Assembly (NCBI RefSeq): GCF_026072635.1
Contig: NZ_AP023081.1
Coordinates: 5,018,501 to 5,082,500, forward strand
DNA length: 64,000 bases
Source: Pseudomonas solani
Lineage (GTDB): Bacteria > Pseudomonadota > Gammaproteobacteria > Pseudomonadales > Pseudomonadaceae
Direction: 5' to 3'
Under the pieces are notes generated by a model. It searched no databases and was not told the DNA's origin. It was given only the letters and a program-made list of their open reading frames with translations. This document shows positions 23,244-31,864 of this stretch, in pieces; position 1 is the stretch's first letter, and each line of letters begins with the position of its first letter. The translations under genes were made by a program, and so were the position numbers.

Positions 23244-25889
23244 ATGCTTATCGACCTCTTTTACGCAATGAAGGATGAGTACCGTCTTTGGCGGGAGGGA
23301 CCTCCCGCGCCGCCGGTGCAACGCCCCAGCCCGCCGCCGCCAGCTCCGCCGCTGGAGTCGCCACCTCTCAACGACTTGCCGGCAGTGAAGAACTGGAGTC
23401 ACCCCTTTGGCGATACCTCGTCCGTCTTCCAGCAGTTGGCCACGCTGGCCAAGGCACAGTCGGGCTACTTTCCGCTGGGGCGCAATGGCCTGTGGCATGG
23501 CGGGGTGCATTTCGATTCAGGCACGGCGGGCACGGCGGGCCCTCAAGGCCAGAGCTTCGTGCGTTGCCTGGCCGATGGTGAGGTGATCGCCTATCGCATT
23601 CCCGAGCAAACGCCTAAGACCACGTTCTTCCCGGCACCAGGCGTGATCATGAAGGCACCCTTCGCCACGGGCTTCGTGTTGGTCTGCCACCGTCTGGAGG
23701 CCCCGAAGATCGAAGGCGTCGCCGACACGCCCCCCAGCCTAATCTTCTACAGCCTGTACATGCACCTCGCGGACTGGGCGAGCTACCTGGCGGACCCTGA
23801 CAAACCACGGCCAGCGTTCTGGCCGGAGTCGAACCAGTACCGGGTGAAGACGGATACAGACTTCAGTCCTGTCCGTGCTGGCGAAAGAGGCCTCAACCTC
23901 AGGCACGCTCCGACTCAGGGCAAGACCATCGGCTTTCTACCGCAAGGCACTGCCATCACCGTCAGCGGTGAAGGTGCCTATCGCAAAGTCGAGGGCATCA
24001 AGGGGCCGGTGAAACTGCAAAACCCAGACGGCACCTTGCAAGGCTATGTCGGCTTCAGCGCATTGCTGGACCTGGGCGGTGGAGCCTATCGGGTCAATAC
24101 GACCCGTGATGCGCTGCGGGTGCGACCCACACCGGACACCTCCCGCGACAAGATCTTCGAATTGCCCAGCGGCACGGAAATCACCATCAGTGGAGAAGGC
24201 GACTTCCGCAAGCTGGAAAGCGTCGTCCAGTACGTGCATCTCGCTTCGCTGGAGGGTGAGCGCGTACCCGAACGGGGGAAGGTCGTGGTGCTGGACAGGC
24301 CCCGCCCGATCAAGGCCGGCGACCTTATCGGTCACCTCGGCCCCTACCAGGAGAGCAATGAGGAGGCCCCGCAGGAGCGATTGCACCTGGAAGTCTTCGC
24401 CTGTGAAAACGTGGAGGCCTTCTTCGCTCGAAGCCGCCAATGGGCAGACCAAATGCCCGAGAAAGCCAGAACCTGGCTGAAGCTGGAAAAGGGCACGACG
24501 GTCGTCGTCCACCAGCCAGGCCACAGCCACTCGGCTCCGCCGAACCTTGGCGACCCCCATGTTGCGAGCGGTGCGAAGCTGCTGATCCCGCGTACCGAAC
24601 TGGACGGCCTGTCGGCAGATAGAAAGATCACCGTACCCGCCACTGAGACGTCCAAGGCCAGGAACTGGTATCGCCTGGATGACCTGTTGATCGACGCAGC
24701 GGGCAAGGACATCCCCATGGGGTGGATCTGCGATGAAATCGGTGTAACGCCCTGGGTCAACCCCTGGTCGTGGGACGGCTATGAAGTCATCTACAACGAC
24801 GACCCGCCACAGAACGCCCTGGCCCACTTCCTGTTGAACATGGGCGATTACTTTGATGGCAAGGAAATGGAGCAGTGGAAGCCCCTGGCCGATGCATCAG
24901 ACAAAGGACCGGTAAGAGAGCGGCTCTTCGAAATCATCGATGCAGATCGTGATGGGAAGATCACCACTGACGAGATTCAGAAGGCGCTCAAGGTTCCCGC
25001 CTACGCCCAGTCCATTTCTCAATTGGTCATTCACTACGAAAGTGAGTGGTTTTATCAACAACGGAAGTGGGATGCGCTGGATAAGGTGCTCGGGCATACG
25101 GGATCGACGCCCATCTTGAATTGGGTGGCTGAGAAGGAACGGATTAAGGAGTTGAGTTGGTGGGAGGAGGTATCCGTATTGGGTTACTTACCTAATGATG
25201 CTGTGCTTAGCTTTTTAAATCCTATTGGTATTTTGATCGGCTTGTCAGGTGCTATTGGCGCGGATGATGTCTCATGGCTAATAGTTCCGCGTGGGCAGTT
25301 GACCTTCGATGTTGAGGGTAATGATGTCGAAAATGAAAGGAACTATTTGCATAAGTACTTTAGCAGGATTGCGCATTGGCCTGGTGGAGAGTCAGGAGTA
25401 ACTATCGGGCGTGGGTATGATTTGGGTCAGAGGCCCTTTCCTGAAATGGATTTAGGTGGGGTTGGTATTCAAGAGCCGCTCTTTTCATGGCTCTTGGGTG
25501 CCAAGGGGTTGCGAGGGGAAAGTGCGAAAGCATATTTGGAAAGAGCTCCGGAAAATATAAAGAAGCAAGCGATAACCAGGGAGCAGCAGTACAAATTATT
25601 CTTGCTTGTCTATGATTTTATGAGGAAGGAGGTGATTAGAATTTCAGGGAGCAGCTTTAATGTAAATAACTATGGAATTCTGAATTGGGAGGCGGTTGAT
25701 TCAAAGATTCAGGATGTAGTGGTTGATTTGATATACAGGGGTGACTATACGCCGGAAAAGCGCGCTGTTATGCAGAGATATTTTGTTGATAGCGATATTT
25801 TAGGGATGCGTAAGGTCATGTCGGGTATTGAAAACTGGTACGGAGTGCCATCCGATAGATACATGAGAAGAAGGGAGTATCTTAATTGA
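23244..25889 (+). CDS. Multidomain peptidoglycan-hydrolase effector (M23-like, SH3, EF-hand, pesticin-type lysozyme)
   Basis: 881 residues without signal peptide. A proline-rich linker (about 20-45) precedes an M23/LytM-like region: GLWHGGVHFDSG (His85, His89, Asp91), LYMHLADW (His174) and RLHLEVF (His381). The last motif lacks the first His of the usual HxH. Two SH3b-like repeats lie at about 215-275 and 289-331, an EF-hand loop DADRDGKITTDE at 566-577. The C-terminus is lysozyme-like: Glu691 in FDVEGND and GVTIGRGYD with Thr720 and Asp726 match the pesticin Glu/Thr/Asp spacing. This layout fits type VI secretion effectors that attack rival cell walls. GC falls sharply in the last third. The next gene overlaps its stop, as expected for an immunity gene. 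Confidence 0.75.
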   Translation: MLIDLFYAMKDEYRLWREGPPAPPVQRPSPPPPAPPLESPPLNDLPAVKNWSHPFGDTSSVFQQLATLAKAQSGYFPLGRNGLWHGGVHFDSGTAGTAGPQGQSFVRCLADGEVIAYRIPEQTPKTTFFPAPGVIMKAPFATGFVLVCHRLEAPKIEGVADTPPSLIFYSLYMHLADWASYLADPDKPRPAFWPESNQYRVKTDTDFSPVRAGERGLNLRHAPTQGKTIGFLPQGTAITVSGEGAYRKVEGIKGPVKLQNPDGTLQGYVGFSALLDLGGGAYRVNTTRDALRVRPTPDTSRDKIFELPSGTEITISGEGDFRKLESVVQYVHLASLEGERVPERGKVVVLDRPRPIKAGDLIGHLGPYQESNEEAPQERLHLEVFACENVEAFFARSRQWADQMPEKARTWLKLEKGTTVVVHQPGHSHSAPPNLGDPHVASGAKLLIPRTELDGLSADRKITVPATETSKARNWYRLDDLLIDAAGKDIPMGWICDEIGVTPWVNPWSWDGYEVIYNDDPPQNALAHFLLNMGDYFDGKEMEQWKPLADASDKGPVRERLFEIIDADRDGKITTDEIQKALKVPAYAQSISQLVIHYESEWFYQQRKWDALDKVLGHTGSTPILNWVAEKERIKELSWWEEVSVLGYLPNDAVLSFLNPIGILIGLSGAIGADDVSWLIVPRGQLTFDVEGNDVENERNYLHKYFSRIAHWPGGESGVTIGRGYDLGQRPFPEMDLGGVGIQEPLFSWLLGAKGLRGESAKAYLERAPENIKKQAITREQQYKLFLLVYDFMRKEVIRISGSSFNVNNYGILNWEAVDSKIQDVVVDLIYRGDYTPEKRAVMQRYFVDSDILGMRKVMSGIENWYGVPSDRYMRRREYLN

Positions 25890-26293
25890 GTAGATCTATT
25901 CTGTTGTTGGTGTTTTTTTGCTCAATGGCTATGGCGGGAGATATGTTGGATTACAGGCAGGTCAGTCAGGCAGGATCAGGTGTTGTTGGTGGTAAAGTGA
26001 TCAGATATTTTGCTGTTTTCAGCAACAAGTGCATCGTGGTTCAAGTTCTACGGCCGGGTGGTGGGGCTGAGGTCAAGATTGATTCGGAAAATAGCATTTG
26101 CTCGCTAGATGGAAAGAGTTTTAATTCCGACTTTGCAGATGTCGATCTAAAGGATGGGGCCTTTGATTCGGGGAAATTGATTCTTGAAATTGGGTTTACG
26201 CCATTGATACCTACGGGAGAGCAAGTAAAAAAATGTGAAGTAATTTTTGCTGGCGAAGTAGCTAGGCACCTTGTCTGTGGGGAGTTGCAATAG
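25886..26293 (+). CDS. Secreted small protein, predicted immunity to the upstream effector
   Basis: 135 residues starting at TTG 25886, which overlaps the effector stop as TTGA. The signal peptide is evident (SILLLVFFCSMAMAG), sending it to the periplasm where a peptidoglycan hydrolase would act. The mature part is beta-rich (KVIRYFAVFSNKCIVVQVL) with three or four cysteines that could form disulfides. It is AT-rich like the effector's 3' third. I do not recognise the family; the immunity role is inferred from overlap, export signal and position. Confidence 0.6.
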   Translation: MSRSILLLVFFCSMAMAGDMLDYRQVSQAGSGVVGGKVIRYFAVFSNKCIVVQVLRPGGGAEVKIDSENSICSLDGKSFNSDFADVDLKDGAFDSGKLILEIGFTPLIPTGEQVKKCEVIFAGEVARHLVCGELQ

Positions 26294-26446
26294 GTCTCTC
26301 ATTCACATCGCCAATTCCGCCACCGGAGTCGATCAGGAAGCCTGCCGAAAGCACCGTGCGGAGGTGCGCACGGCACACCCTACGGCTCGCGTTCATCCTG
26401 CCGGCTTCTCAATTCGCACCGTCACAGTTGGAGCCGATGGCTCATG

Positions 26447-26469
26447 ACCACGTCCTGAGGACGTGGTTT
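26447..26469 (+). terminator. Hairpin terminator after immunity gene
   Basis: ACCACGTCC-TGA-GGACGTGGT (9-bp stem, triloop) followed by TTTCC, about 150 nt after the immunity stop. Just upstream a GTGCGCACGGCACACCCTAC block (near 26370-26390) resembles a common Pseudomonas intergenic repeat. Confidence 0.5.
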
Positions 26470-26502
26470 CCCGCGTTCGAATGAAGGCCTGCCGCCCTTA
26501 CT

Positions 26503-27111
26503 TCACTTCGCCTGTGCCAGGCTGGCCATATAGGCCGCGAACATGTCGCTCAGGGCTCCGATCAGTTCGCTGCGCGTGAGCGGCGGATGGGGGTGGCTCA
26601 TGAAGCGGATGATGGTCATCAGCGCGCTGTTGATGACCACGTAGAGCGTGGGCAGCGGGTTGTCGATGGGGATTTCCCGCAGGTGGCGCAGCAGGTAGAG
26701 GCGGCAGAAGTCGAACAGGTGCCGCTCCATTTCGTCGACCACCTTTAGCGTGCGCAAGTCCTGCCAGTGGCGCGCCAGTTCGAGGTGCAGGTTGGCGTTG
26801 CGGTCGATGAATGCGAATACCGCCTGCAGCAGGCGCTCCACGGCGGTGTGCACGTCGTCCGCCAGCAAGGCCGTGGCGTTGTCGCGGACCACGTCGGCCA
26901 GCGCCTGGCTCATGCGGTCGAGCAGGGCCTCGACCAGGGCTTCCTTACTGGCGAAGTATTGATAAAGCGAACCGACACTGACCCCGGCCTCGGCGGCGAT
27001 GAGGTTGGTGCTCAGGCGTGCCAGACCGTCGCGGGCGATGACCCGGGCGCAGGCTTCCACCAGGTCGGCGACCATCTGTTGCGAGCGTTGCTGGCGGGGC
27101 TGCTTGCGCAT
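26503..27111 (-). CDS. TetR/AcrR family transcriptional regulator
   Basis: 202 residues. N-terminal HTH: LVEACARVIARDGLARLST then LIAAEAGVSVGSLYQYFASKEAL (about residues 15-60). The C-terminal part resembles the AcrR-type ligand-binding half (HLFDFCRLYLLRHLRE). It is divergent from the DUF2236 gene at 27196, with 84 nt between them, so it probably represses that gene and itself. It ends MASLAQAK; a decayed copy of this end lies at 21521-21570. Confidence 0.85.
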   Translation of the reverse strand: MRKQPRQQRSQQMVADLVEACARVIARDGLARLSTNLIAAEAGVSVGSLYQYFASKEALVEALLDRMSQALADVVRDNATALLADDVHTAVERLLQAVFAFIDRNANLHLELARHWQDLRTLKVVDEMERHLFDFCRLYLLRHLREIPIDNPLPTLYVVINSALMTIIRFMSHPHPPLTRSELIGALSDMFAAYMASLAQAK

Positions 27112-27195
27112 GACAGGCTCCGGACGCGAATTGAATGCGAGCGGATAGTCGCATTAGCGTGAGGGCGTTTCCAAGCCCTTGCCGGAGCCGCTTCC

Positions 27196-28086
27196 ATGCA
27201 TACAGCAGACCTCGCTCAGCCCGCCCATCAACCTGCCCAGCCGAGCCCGTTGGGGCCGGACTCGCTCACCTGGCGCTACTTCGGCGACCTGCGCGGCCTG
27301 TTGCTGATCGGGCGCACCGGCATCCTGCAGAACATGCACCCGGGCCTGGCCGCGGGCGTGCTGCAGCACTCCGACCTGTTCGCCAACCCCTGGAACCGCC
27401 TGCTGCGCTCCATCCCGCCGATCCTGGGTGTGGTCTACGACGGCGGCCAGGCTGCCGGCACGGCTTTGCAGGTGCGCTCCTTCCATCGCGATATCAAGGG
27501 CCAGGACGGGCAGGGGCGGCCCTACCACGCCCTCAGCCCCGAGCTGTTCTACTGGGCCCACGCGACCTTCTTCGAGGCGCAGATCGCCCTGCAGCAGTGG
27601 CTTGGTACGCCCCTGGACGAACAGCAATGCGAGCGCCTCTACCAGGAGTCCGTCCACTGGTATGCCCTCTATGGGTTGCCGATGGGGCAGGTGCCGGAAA
27701 GCTACGTCGCCTTTCAGGAGTATTGGCAGCGGATGCTGGAGCAGCGCCTCCAGCCGACGGAGATCACCGCCTGGTATTTCGGCTCGACCGGGGGCTTGCA
27801 GGCGCCTTATTCCTGGATGCGCGGCCCGCTGTGGTGGTGCCTGCAGCCGGTGCTGGTGGGCGGCGTGCGCTGGGTGGCGCGGGGCACCTTGCCGCCGGTA
27901 TTGCGGGAGCGGCTGGGGCTGCGCTGGACGGCGTCGGACCAGCGCCGGTTGCGCCTGCTCGCCGGGTTCCTGCGGCTGGCCTGGCGTGTGCTGCCTGGGG
28001 AGTGGGGCTATTTCCCCCGGGCGCGGCGGGCGATACGGCGTGCGCGCCTGGCTGCCCCTGCAGAGCAGCGGAGTCCCGGGGCTTGA
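27196..28086 (+). CDS. Oxygenase MpaB family (DUF2236) protein
   Basis: 296 residues. The family signature is strong: YFGDLRGLLLIGRTGILQNM, HPGLAAGVLQHSDLF, then RSFHRDIKG and LFYWAHATFFEA. These His, Arg and Asp residues are shared with the MpaB/latex-clearing Lcp superfamily, which binds haem b and performs oxygenation or hydrolysis-type reactions. The C-terminus is arginine-rich. It is divergent from the TetR gene at 26503-27111, the likely repressor. The reaction here is unknown. It ends 14 nt before the right 103-bp repeat. Confidence 0.82.
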   Translation: MHTADLAQPAHQPAQPSPLGPDSLTWRYFGDLRGLLLIGRTGILQNMHPGLAAGVLQHSDLFANPWNRLLRSIPPILGVVYDGGQAAGTALQVRSFHRDIKGQDGQGRPYHALSPELFYWAHATFFEAQIALQQWLGTPLDEQQCERLYQESVHWYALYGLPMGQVPESYVAFQEYWQRMLEQRLQPTEITAWYFGSTGGLQAPYSWMRGPLWWCLQPVLVGGVRWVARGTLPPVLRERLGLRWTASDQRRLRLLAGFLRLAWRVLPGEWGYFPRARRAIRRARLAAPAEQRSPGA

Positions 28087-28100
28087 TGGGCTTCACCGGT

Positions 28101-28203
28101 CCCGGGCTGAAGCCCGGGCTACAGGGGTGGCGCGGTTGGGCGGGGCCTTAGTGCGGGGCGCGGTTGCGGATGGTTTTCATCAGGTCGTCGGGGCTGATGT
28201 GGC
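28101..28203. repeat. Right copy of 103-bp direct repeat
   Basis: Matches 22656-22758 with one substitution. Contains the REP palindrome CCCGGGCT-GA-AGCCCGGG (28101-28118) and the last 56 bases of the intact rlhA-like gene. Confidence 0.85.
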
Positions 28204-30151
28204 CGACCACCTGGGTCGCGGCGCTGCCGGGTTGCGGCAGGTCGAGGATGTGGCCCTTCATCTTGCCCACCACGTGCATTTCGCAGGGCTTGCAGTCGAA
28301 CTTCAGGGTCAGCACTTCGTCGCCGTGCACCAGCTGCATCGGCGCGACCTTGGTGCGCACGCCGGTCACGCCCTTGGCCTGCTTGGGGCAGAGGTTGAAG
28401 GAGAAGCGCAGGCAGTGCTTGGTGATCATCACCGGCACTTCACCGGCTTCCTCGTGCGCCTCGTAGGCAGCGTCGATCAGCTGCACCCCGTAGCGGTGGT
28501 AGAAGTCACGCGCCTTCTGGTTGTAGACGTTGTAGAGGAACGACAGGTGCGCTTCCGGGTACACCGGCGGCGGCACGGCGACGGGTTTGCGGCCGCCGCG
28601 CGGGTGGGCGGCGACGCGGGCGGTGGTCAGTGCCTCGATGGCTTCGCGGCGCAGGGCCTTGAGCTGGGAGTTAGGGATGAAGAAGGCCTGGGGCGCGTCC
28701 AGCTCCACGGCGTCGGCGTGGTACATCGTGGTGCCCAGCTGGCCGAGCAGGTCGTGCAGCTGTTCGAGGGCCTGCTCGGGCTTGTTGGCGGCGCCGAAGG
28801 GGCCGTCCAGGGCGACGCTGGCGCTGATGCCTTCCTCGCTGGTGGCGGTCAGTTCCAGGCGTTCTTCACGCAGCTTGGCGACCCAGGAGAGGCCGATGCG
28901 GCGCTCGGACGAGGTCTTCTGCAGGGCCTGCTGCCAGTTGTGGTCGAGGTTGCGCGAGAGTGGGTGGTTGGGGCGCAGGCGGAACAGGCCCTCGGGCATT
29001 TCGTTGGGCTCGACGCGGTAGCGGTAGCGCTTCTGGCCGTCTTCCTCGAACTCGCCCTTGGGCTCGGCGATGTTGGCGCGGAAGCCCACGACTTCGCGCT
29101 TGACCAGCACATTGAGGCCGTCGCCGTTGGACAGGGGCTCCTGGGTCACCACCAGCAGGTCGCGCTTGTTGACCTTCTCGACGTTGCCCACCAGCAGGCC
29201 GGTGAAGGTGGGGGAGTCGAAGGCGCCGATGTCGATCTTGCGGTCGGTGACGAAGTAGTCGGTGCTGCCACGGTGGAAGGTCTTGTCCGGGTCGGGCACG
29301 AAGAAGTGGTCGGTGCGGCCGCTGGAGGCGCGGGCCAGGTCCGGGCGGTTTTCCAGGATGCCGTCCAGGCGCTGGCGGTAGTAGGCGGTGATGTTCTTCA
29401 CGTAGCCCATGTCCTTGTAGCGCCCTTCGATCTTGAAGGAGCGCACGCCGGCGTCCACCAGGGCGCTGAGGTTGGCGCTCTGGTTGTTGTCCTTCATGGA
29501 CAGCAGGTGTTTTTCGAAGGCGACGACGCGGCCCTGGTCATCCTTGAGGGTGTAGGGCAGGCGGCAGGCCTGGGAGCAGTCGCCGCGGTTGGCGCTGCGG
29601 CCGGTCTGGGCGTGGGAGATGTTGCACTGGCCGGAGAAGGCCACGCACAGGGCGCCGTGGATGAAGAACTCGATGGCGGCGTCGGTGTGGTCGGCGATGG
29701 TGCGGATCTGCTTGAGGTCCAGCTCGCGGGCCAGCACCAGCTGGGAGAAGCCAGCCTGGTCGAGGAACTTGGCCCGCTCCAGGGTGCGGATATCGGTCTG
29801 GGTGCTGGCGTGCAGCTCGATCGGCGGGATGTCCAGTTCCATCACGCCCATGTCCTGGACGATCAGCGCGTCGACGCCGGCGTCGTACAGCTGGTGGATC
29901 AGCGCGCGCGCCGGCTCCAGCTCGTCGTCGTGGAGGATGGTGTTGATGGTGACGAACACGCGGGCGTGGAAGCGCCGGGCGAACTCCACCAGCTGGGCGA
30001 TATCGGCCACCTCGTTGCAGGCGTTGTGCCGCGCGCCGAAGCTCGGCCCGCCGATGTAGACGGCGTCGGCCCCATGCAGGATGGCCTCGCGGGCGATGTG
30101 CACATCGCGGGCAGGGCTGAGCAGTTCGAGGTGGTGTTTGGGTAGGGACAT
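28148..30151 (-). CDS. rlhA: U32-family protein, 23S rRNA C2501 hydroxylase-like (RlhA/YdcP)
   Basis: 667 residues, full length for the RlhA/YdcP branch (E. coli ~650) rather than the shorter TrhP/YegQ. Start MSLPKHHLELLSPARDVHIA with HGADAVYIGGPSFGAR is the family N-terminus. The signature EFFIHGALCVAFSGQCNISH and the cysteines in GDCSQACRLPY are present, with late cysteines (LRFSFNLCPKQ, KFDCKPCEMHVVGKMKG) as expected for iron-sulphur binding. The DUF3656-type C-terminal region is present. In E. coli it hydroxylates a 23S rRNA cytidine using prephenate. The gene's 3' end is duplicated at 22703-22758. Confidence 0.88.
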   Translation of the reverse strand: MSLPKHHLELLSPARDVHIAREAILHGADAVYIGGPSFGARHNACNEVADIAQLVEFARRFHARVFVTINTILHDDELEPARALIHQLYDAGVDALIVQDMGVMELDIPPIELHASTQTDIRTLERAKFLDQAGFSQLVLARELDLKQIRTIADHTDAAIEFFIHGALCVAFSGQCNISHAQTGRSANRGDCSQACRLPYTLKDDQGRVVAFEKHLLSMKDNNQSANLSALVDAGVRSFKIEGRYKDMGYVKNITAYYRQRLDGILENRPDLARASSGRTDHFFVPDPDKTFHRGSTDYFVTDRKIDIGAFDSPTFTGLLVGNVEKVNKRDLLVVTQEPLSNGDGLNVLVKREVVGFRANIAEPKGEFEEDGQKRYRYRVEPNEMPEGLFRLRPNHPLSRNLDHNWQQALQKTSSERRIGLSWVAKLREERLELTATSEEGISASVALDGPFGAANKPEQALEQLHDLLGQLGTTMYHADAVELDAPQAFFIPNSQLKALRREAIEALTTARVAAHPRGGRKPVAVPPPVYPEAHLSFLYNVYNQKARDFYHRYGVQLIDAAYEAHEEAGEVPVMITKHCLRFSFNLCPKQAKGVTGVRTKVAPMQLVHGDEVLTLKFDCKPCEMHVVGKMKGHILDLPQPGSAATQVVGHISPDDLMKTIRNRAPH

Positions 30152-30278
30152 GGCAAAAAGGCTTCCGGCACGGTGCAGGGCGCGAATTGTAGCCGCACCG
30201 CGCGTGCTCGGCACCCTTGGCCGCGCTCATTCCCGACGGTCGCTCGCGGCGCCGACGGTTGGCGCCCCGGCGAGGCCC

Positions 30279-30560
30279 TCAGCAACTGGATATATCGCGA
30301 ATCCAGTCGTGGATCAGCGGTCGCGGTTGCAGCAGGTCGGCGTCGGCGGCGTCCAGCCGCGGCAGGCCCTGGTGGCCGGCGCGGCGGAAGTGCAGGCGGG
30401 TGCGGGCCTGCTGTTCATCGAGGATTTCGCCGCTCAGGCGCAGGCGCGCCAGCAGGCGTTCGTCCACCTGGTAGCTGCCACATTCCCGACAGCGCAGGGC
30501 GAGGCCGGGGCCGCGCGATTCCAGGGGCTTGGCTTCGTGTTCGCAGATCAAGCACTTCAC
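30279..30560 (-). CDS. Small zinc-ribbon-like protein
   Basis: 93 residues beginning MKCLICEHEAKPLES and continuing LRCRECGSYQVDE: two CxxC pairs 18 residues apart form a plausible zinc ribbon in the first third. The rest (ARLRLSGEILDEQQARTRLHFRR) is helical. No signal peptide. Such small conserved Pseudomonas proteins are usually annotated as hypothetical. An ACTCC-complement ribosome-binding region (AGGAGTTGCCCC) precedes the ATG. Confidence 0.7.
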   Translation of the reverse strand: MKCLICEHEAKPLESRGPGLALRCRECGSYQVDERLLARLRLSGEILDEQQARTRLHFRRAGHQGLPRLDAADADLLQPRPLIHDWIRDISSC

Positions 30561-30735
30561 GGGGCAACTCCTTTGTCCGGCAGACGACAGGCTTGAGTGG
30601 GGTTGCGATCCTGCCGACCGCTGCGCGACGCGGCTCTGTGGCCGCTGTGCAACGGGCGTGGCGATCGCTGATAACCATAGACCGGGTGCCGGAGGGTGAG
30701 TTGCAGAATTATTCGAGCCTTGTGTCGGCTGGGTT

Positions 30736-30762
30736 GCCAGGCCCCGCGCGCCGGGGCCTGGC
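30736..30762 (-). terminator. Strong hairpin after EamA transporter
   Basis: GCCAGGCCCCG (30736-30746) and CGGGGCCTGGC (30752-30762) form an 11-bp perfect stem just past the stop of the minus-strand gene at 30775. There is no U-run. Confidence 0.55.
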
Positions 30763-30774
30763 GGCTGGCGGGGG

Positions 30775-31731
30775 CTAGATGTCCTTGCCGAGGAAGCTGT
30801 CGCGGTCGGGGTGGCGCGGTTTCGGGCGCAGGGCGGTGACCAGGCGGCCGTCGAGGGCGGCCAGGCCGGCGGCGATCAGGGCCATGCCGATGAAGTGCTT
30901 GGCCTCCAGCTGTTCGCCCAGCACCAGGGCGCCGAGGAGGATGGCGCTGACCGGGATGAGGAAGGTCACCAGCATCAGGTTGGTGGCACCGGCGCTGGCG
31001 AGGATGCGGAAGTACAGCACATAGGCCAGGGCGGTGGAGAGCAGGGCGATGCCGGCCAGTGCGGCCCAGGTGGCGGGGCCGGGCAGGGGCAGGGTCCAGG
31101 GGTGGTCCACCAGCAGGGCGACGGGGATCAGCAGCAGGGTCGAGGCGCTGATCTGCCCGGTAGCGGTGATCATCGGCGGCACGCCCATGGCCTTGAAGCG
31201 ACGGCCGAAAATACCGGCGAAGGCATAGGACAGCGCGGCGCCGAGCACCGCCAGCTGCGCCCAGATATGGCTGCCGAGCCCCGACAGCGCAGCGGGGCCG
31301 ATCAGGGTGGCGACGCCGGCCAGGCCGATGAGCACGCCGGCGAGCTTGCGGCCGGTCATCTTCTCGTCCTGGGTCAGCAGGTGCGCCACCAGCACCGAGA
31401 ACAGCGGCGTGCTGGCGTTGAGGATGGAGGCCAGGCCGCTGGCGATGTGGGTCTGGCCCCAGACGATGAGGCAGAAGGGAATCAGGTTGTTGAGCAGTCC
31501 CATGGCGAAGAACGCCAGCCACACGCGGGGATCGCGCGGCATCCGCAGGCCCATGAGATGCACCAGGGCCAAGAGGGCGAGGGCGGCCAGGCCGATGCGG
31601 GCCATGACGATGGTGAAAGGCGGCAATTCCTTCACGGCGATGCCGACGAAGAAGAACGAACCGCCCCAGAGGATGGAAAGGGCCACCAGCATGCCCCATT
31701 CGCGTGTGCCCATGACGTTCTGCGTGTTCAT
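30775..31731 (-). CDS. EamA/RhaT-family (DMT) transporter
   Basis: 318 residues with ten predicted membrane helices in two EamA repeats (first LSILWGGSFFFVGIAVKELPP, second beginning AVLGALSYAFAGIFGRR). Typical of inner-membrane exporters of metabolites or amino acids. It is divergent from the LysR gene at 31865 with 133 nt between them, so it is a likely target of that regulator. Substrate unknown. A short charged C-terminus (RPKPRHPDRDS) lies in the cytoplasm. Confidence 0.88.
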   Translation of the reverse strand: MNTQNVMGTREWGMLVALSILWGGSFFFVGIAVKELPPFTIVMARIGLAALALLALVHLMGLRMPRDPRVWLAFFAMGLLNNLIPFCLIVWGQTHIASGLASILNASTPLFSVLVAHLLTQDEKMTGRKLAGVLIGLAGVATLIGPAALSGLGSHIWAQLAVLGAALSYAFAGIFGRRFKAMGVPPMITATGQISASTLLLIPVALLVDHPWTLPLPGPATWAALAGIALLSTALAYVLYFRILASAGATNLMLVTFLIPVSAILLGALVLGEQLEAKHFIGMALIAAGLAALDGRLVTALRPKPRHPDRDSFLGKDI

Positions 31732-31864
31732 CGCCTGTCTCCTTGCTTGAGTTCCATTCGTTGCAGGCGGTCGCTTGAATCCCGTCTGTGGCTCCCTATT
31801 ATTCGGACGGGGCTCGGCGTGACAAACGAGCTTTTCTCCACGGACGATCGAGTTTTTCTAAAGC

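Noticed and set aside
22992..23510. Reverse ORF upstream of and into the effector gene
   Set aside because: Overlaps the effector start, Arg-rich, no domain; probably chance.
30557..31699. 380-codon reverse frame overlapping the EamA transporter
   Set aside because: Pro/Arg/His-rich alternative frame on the same strand; the EamA frame has ten clear membrane helices.
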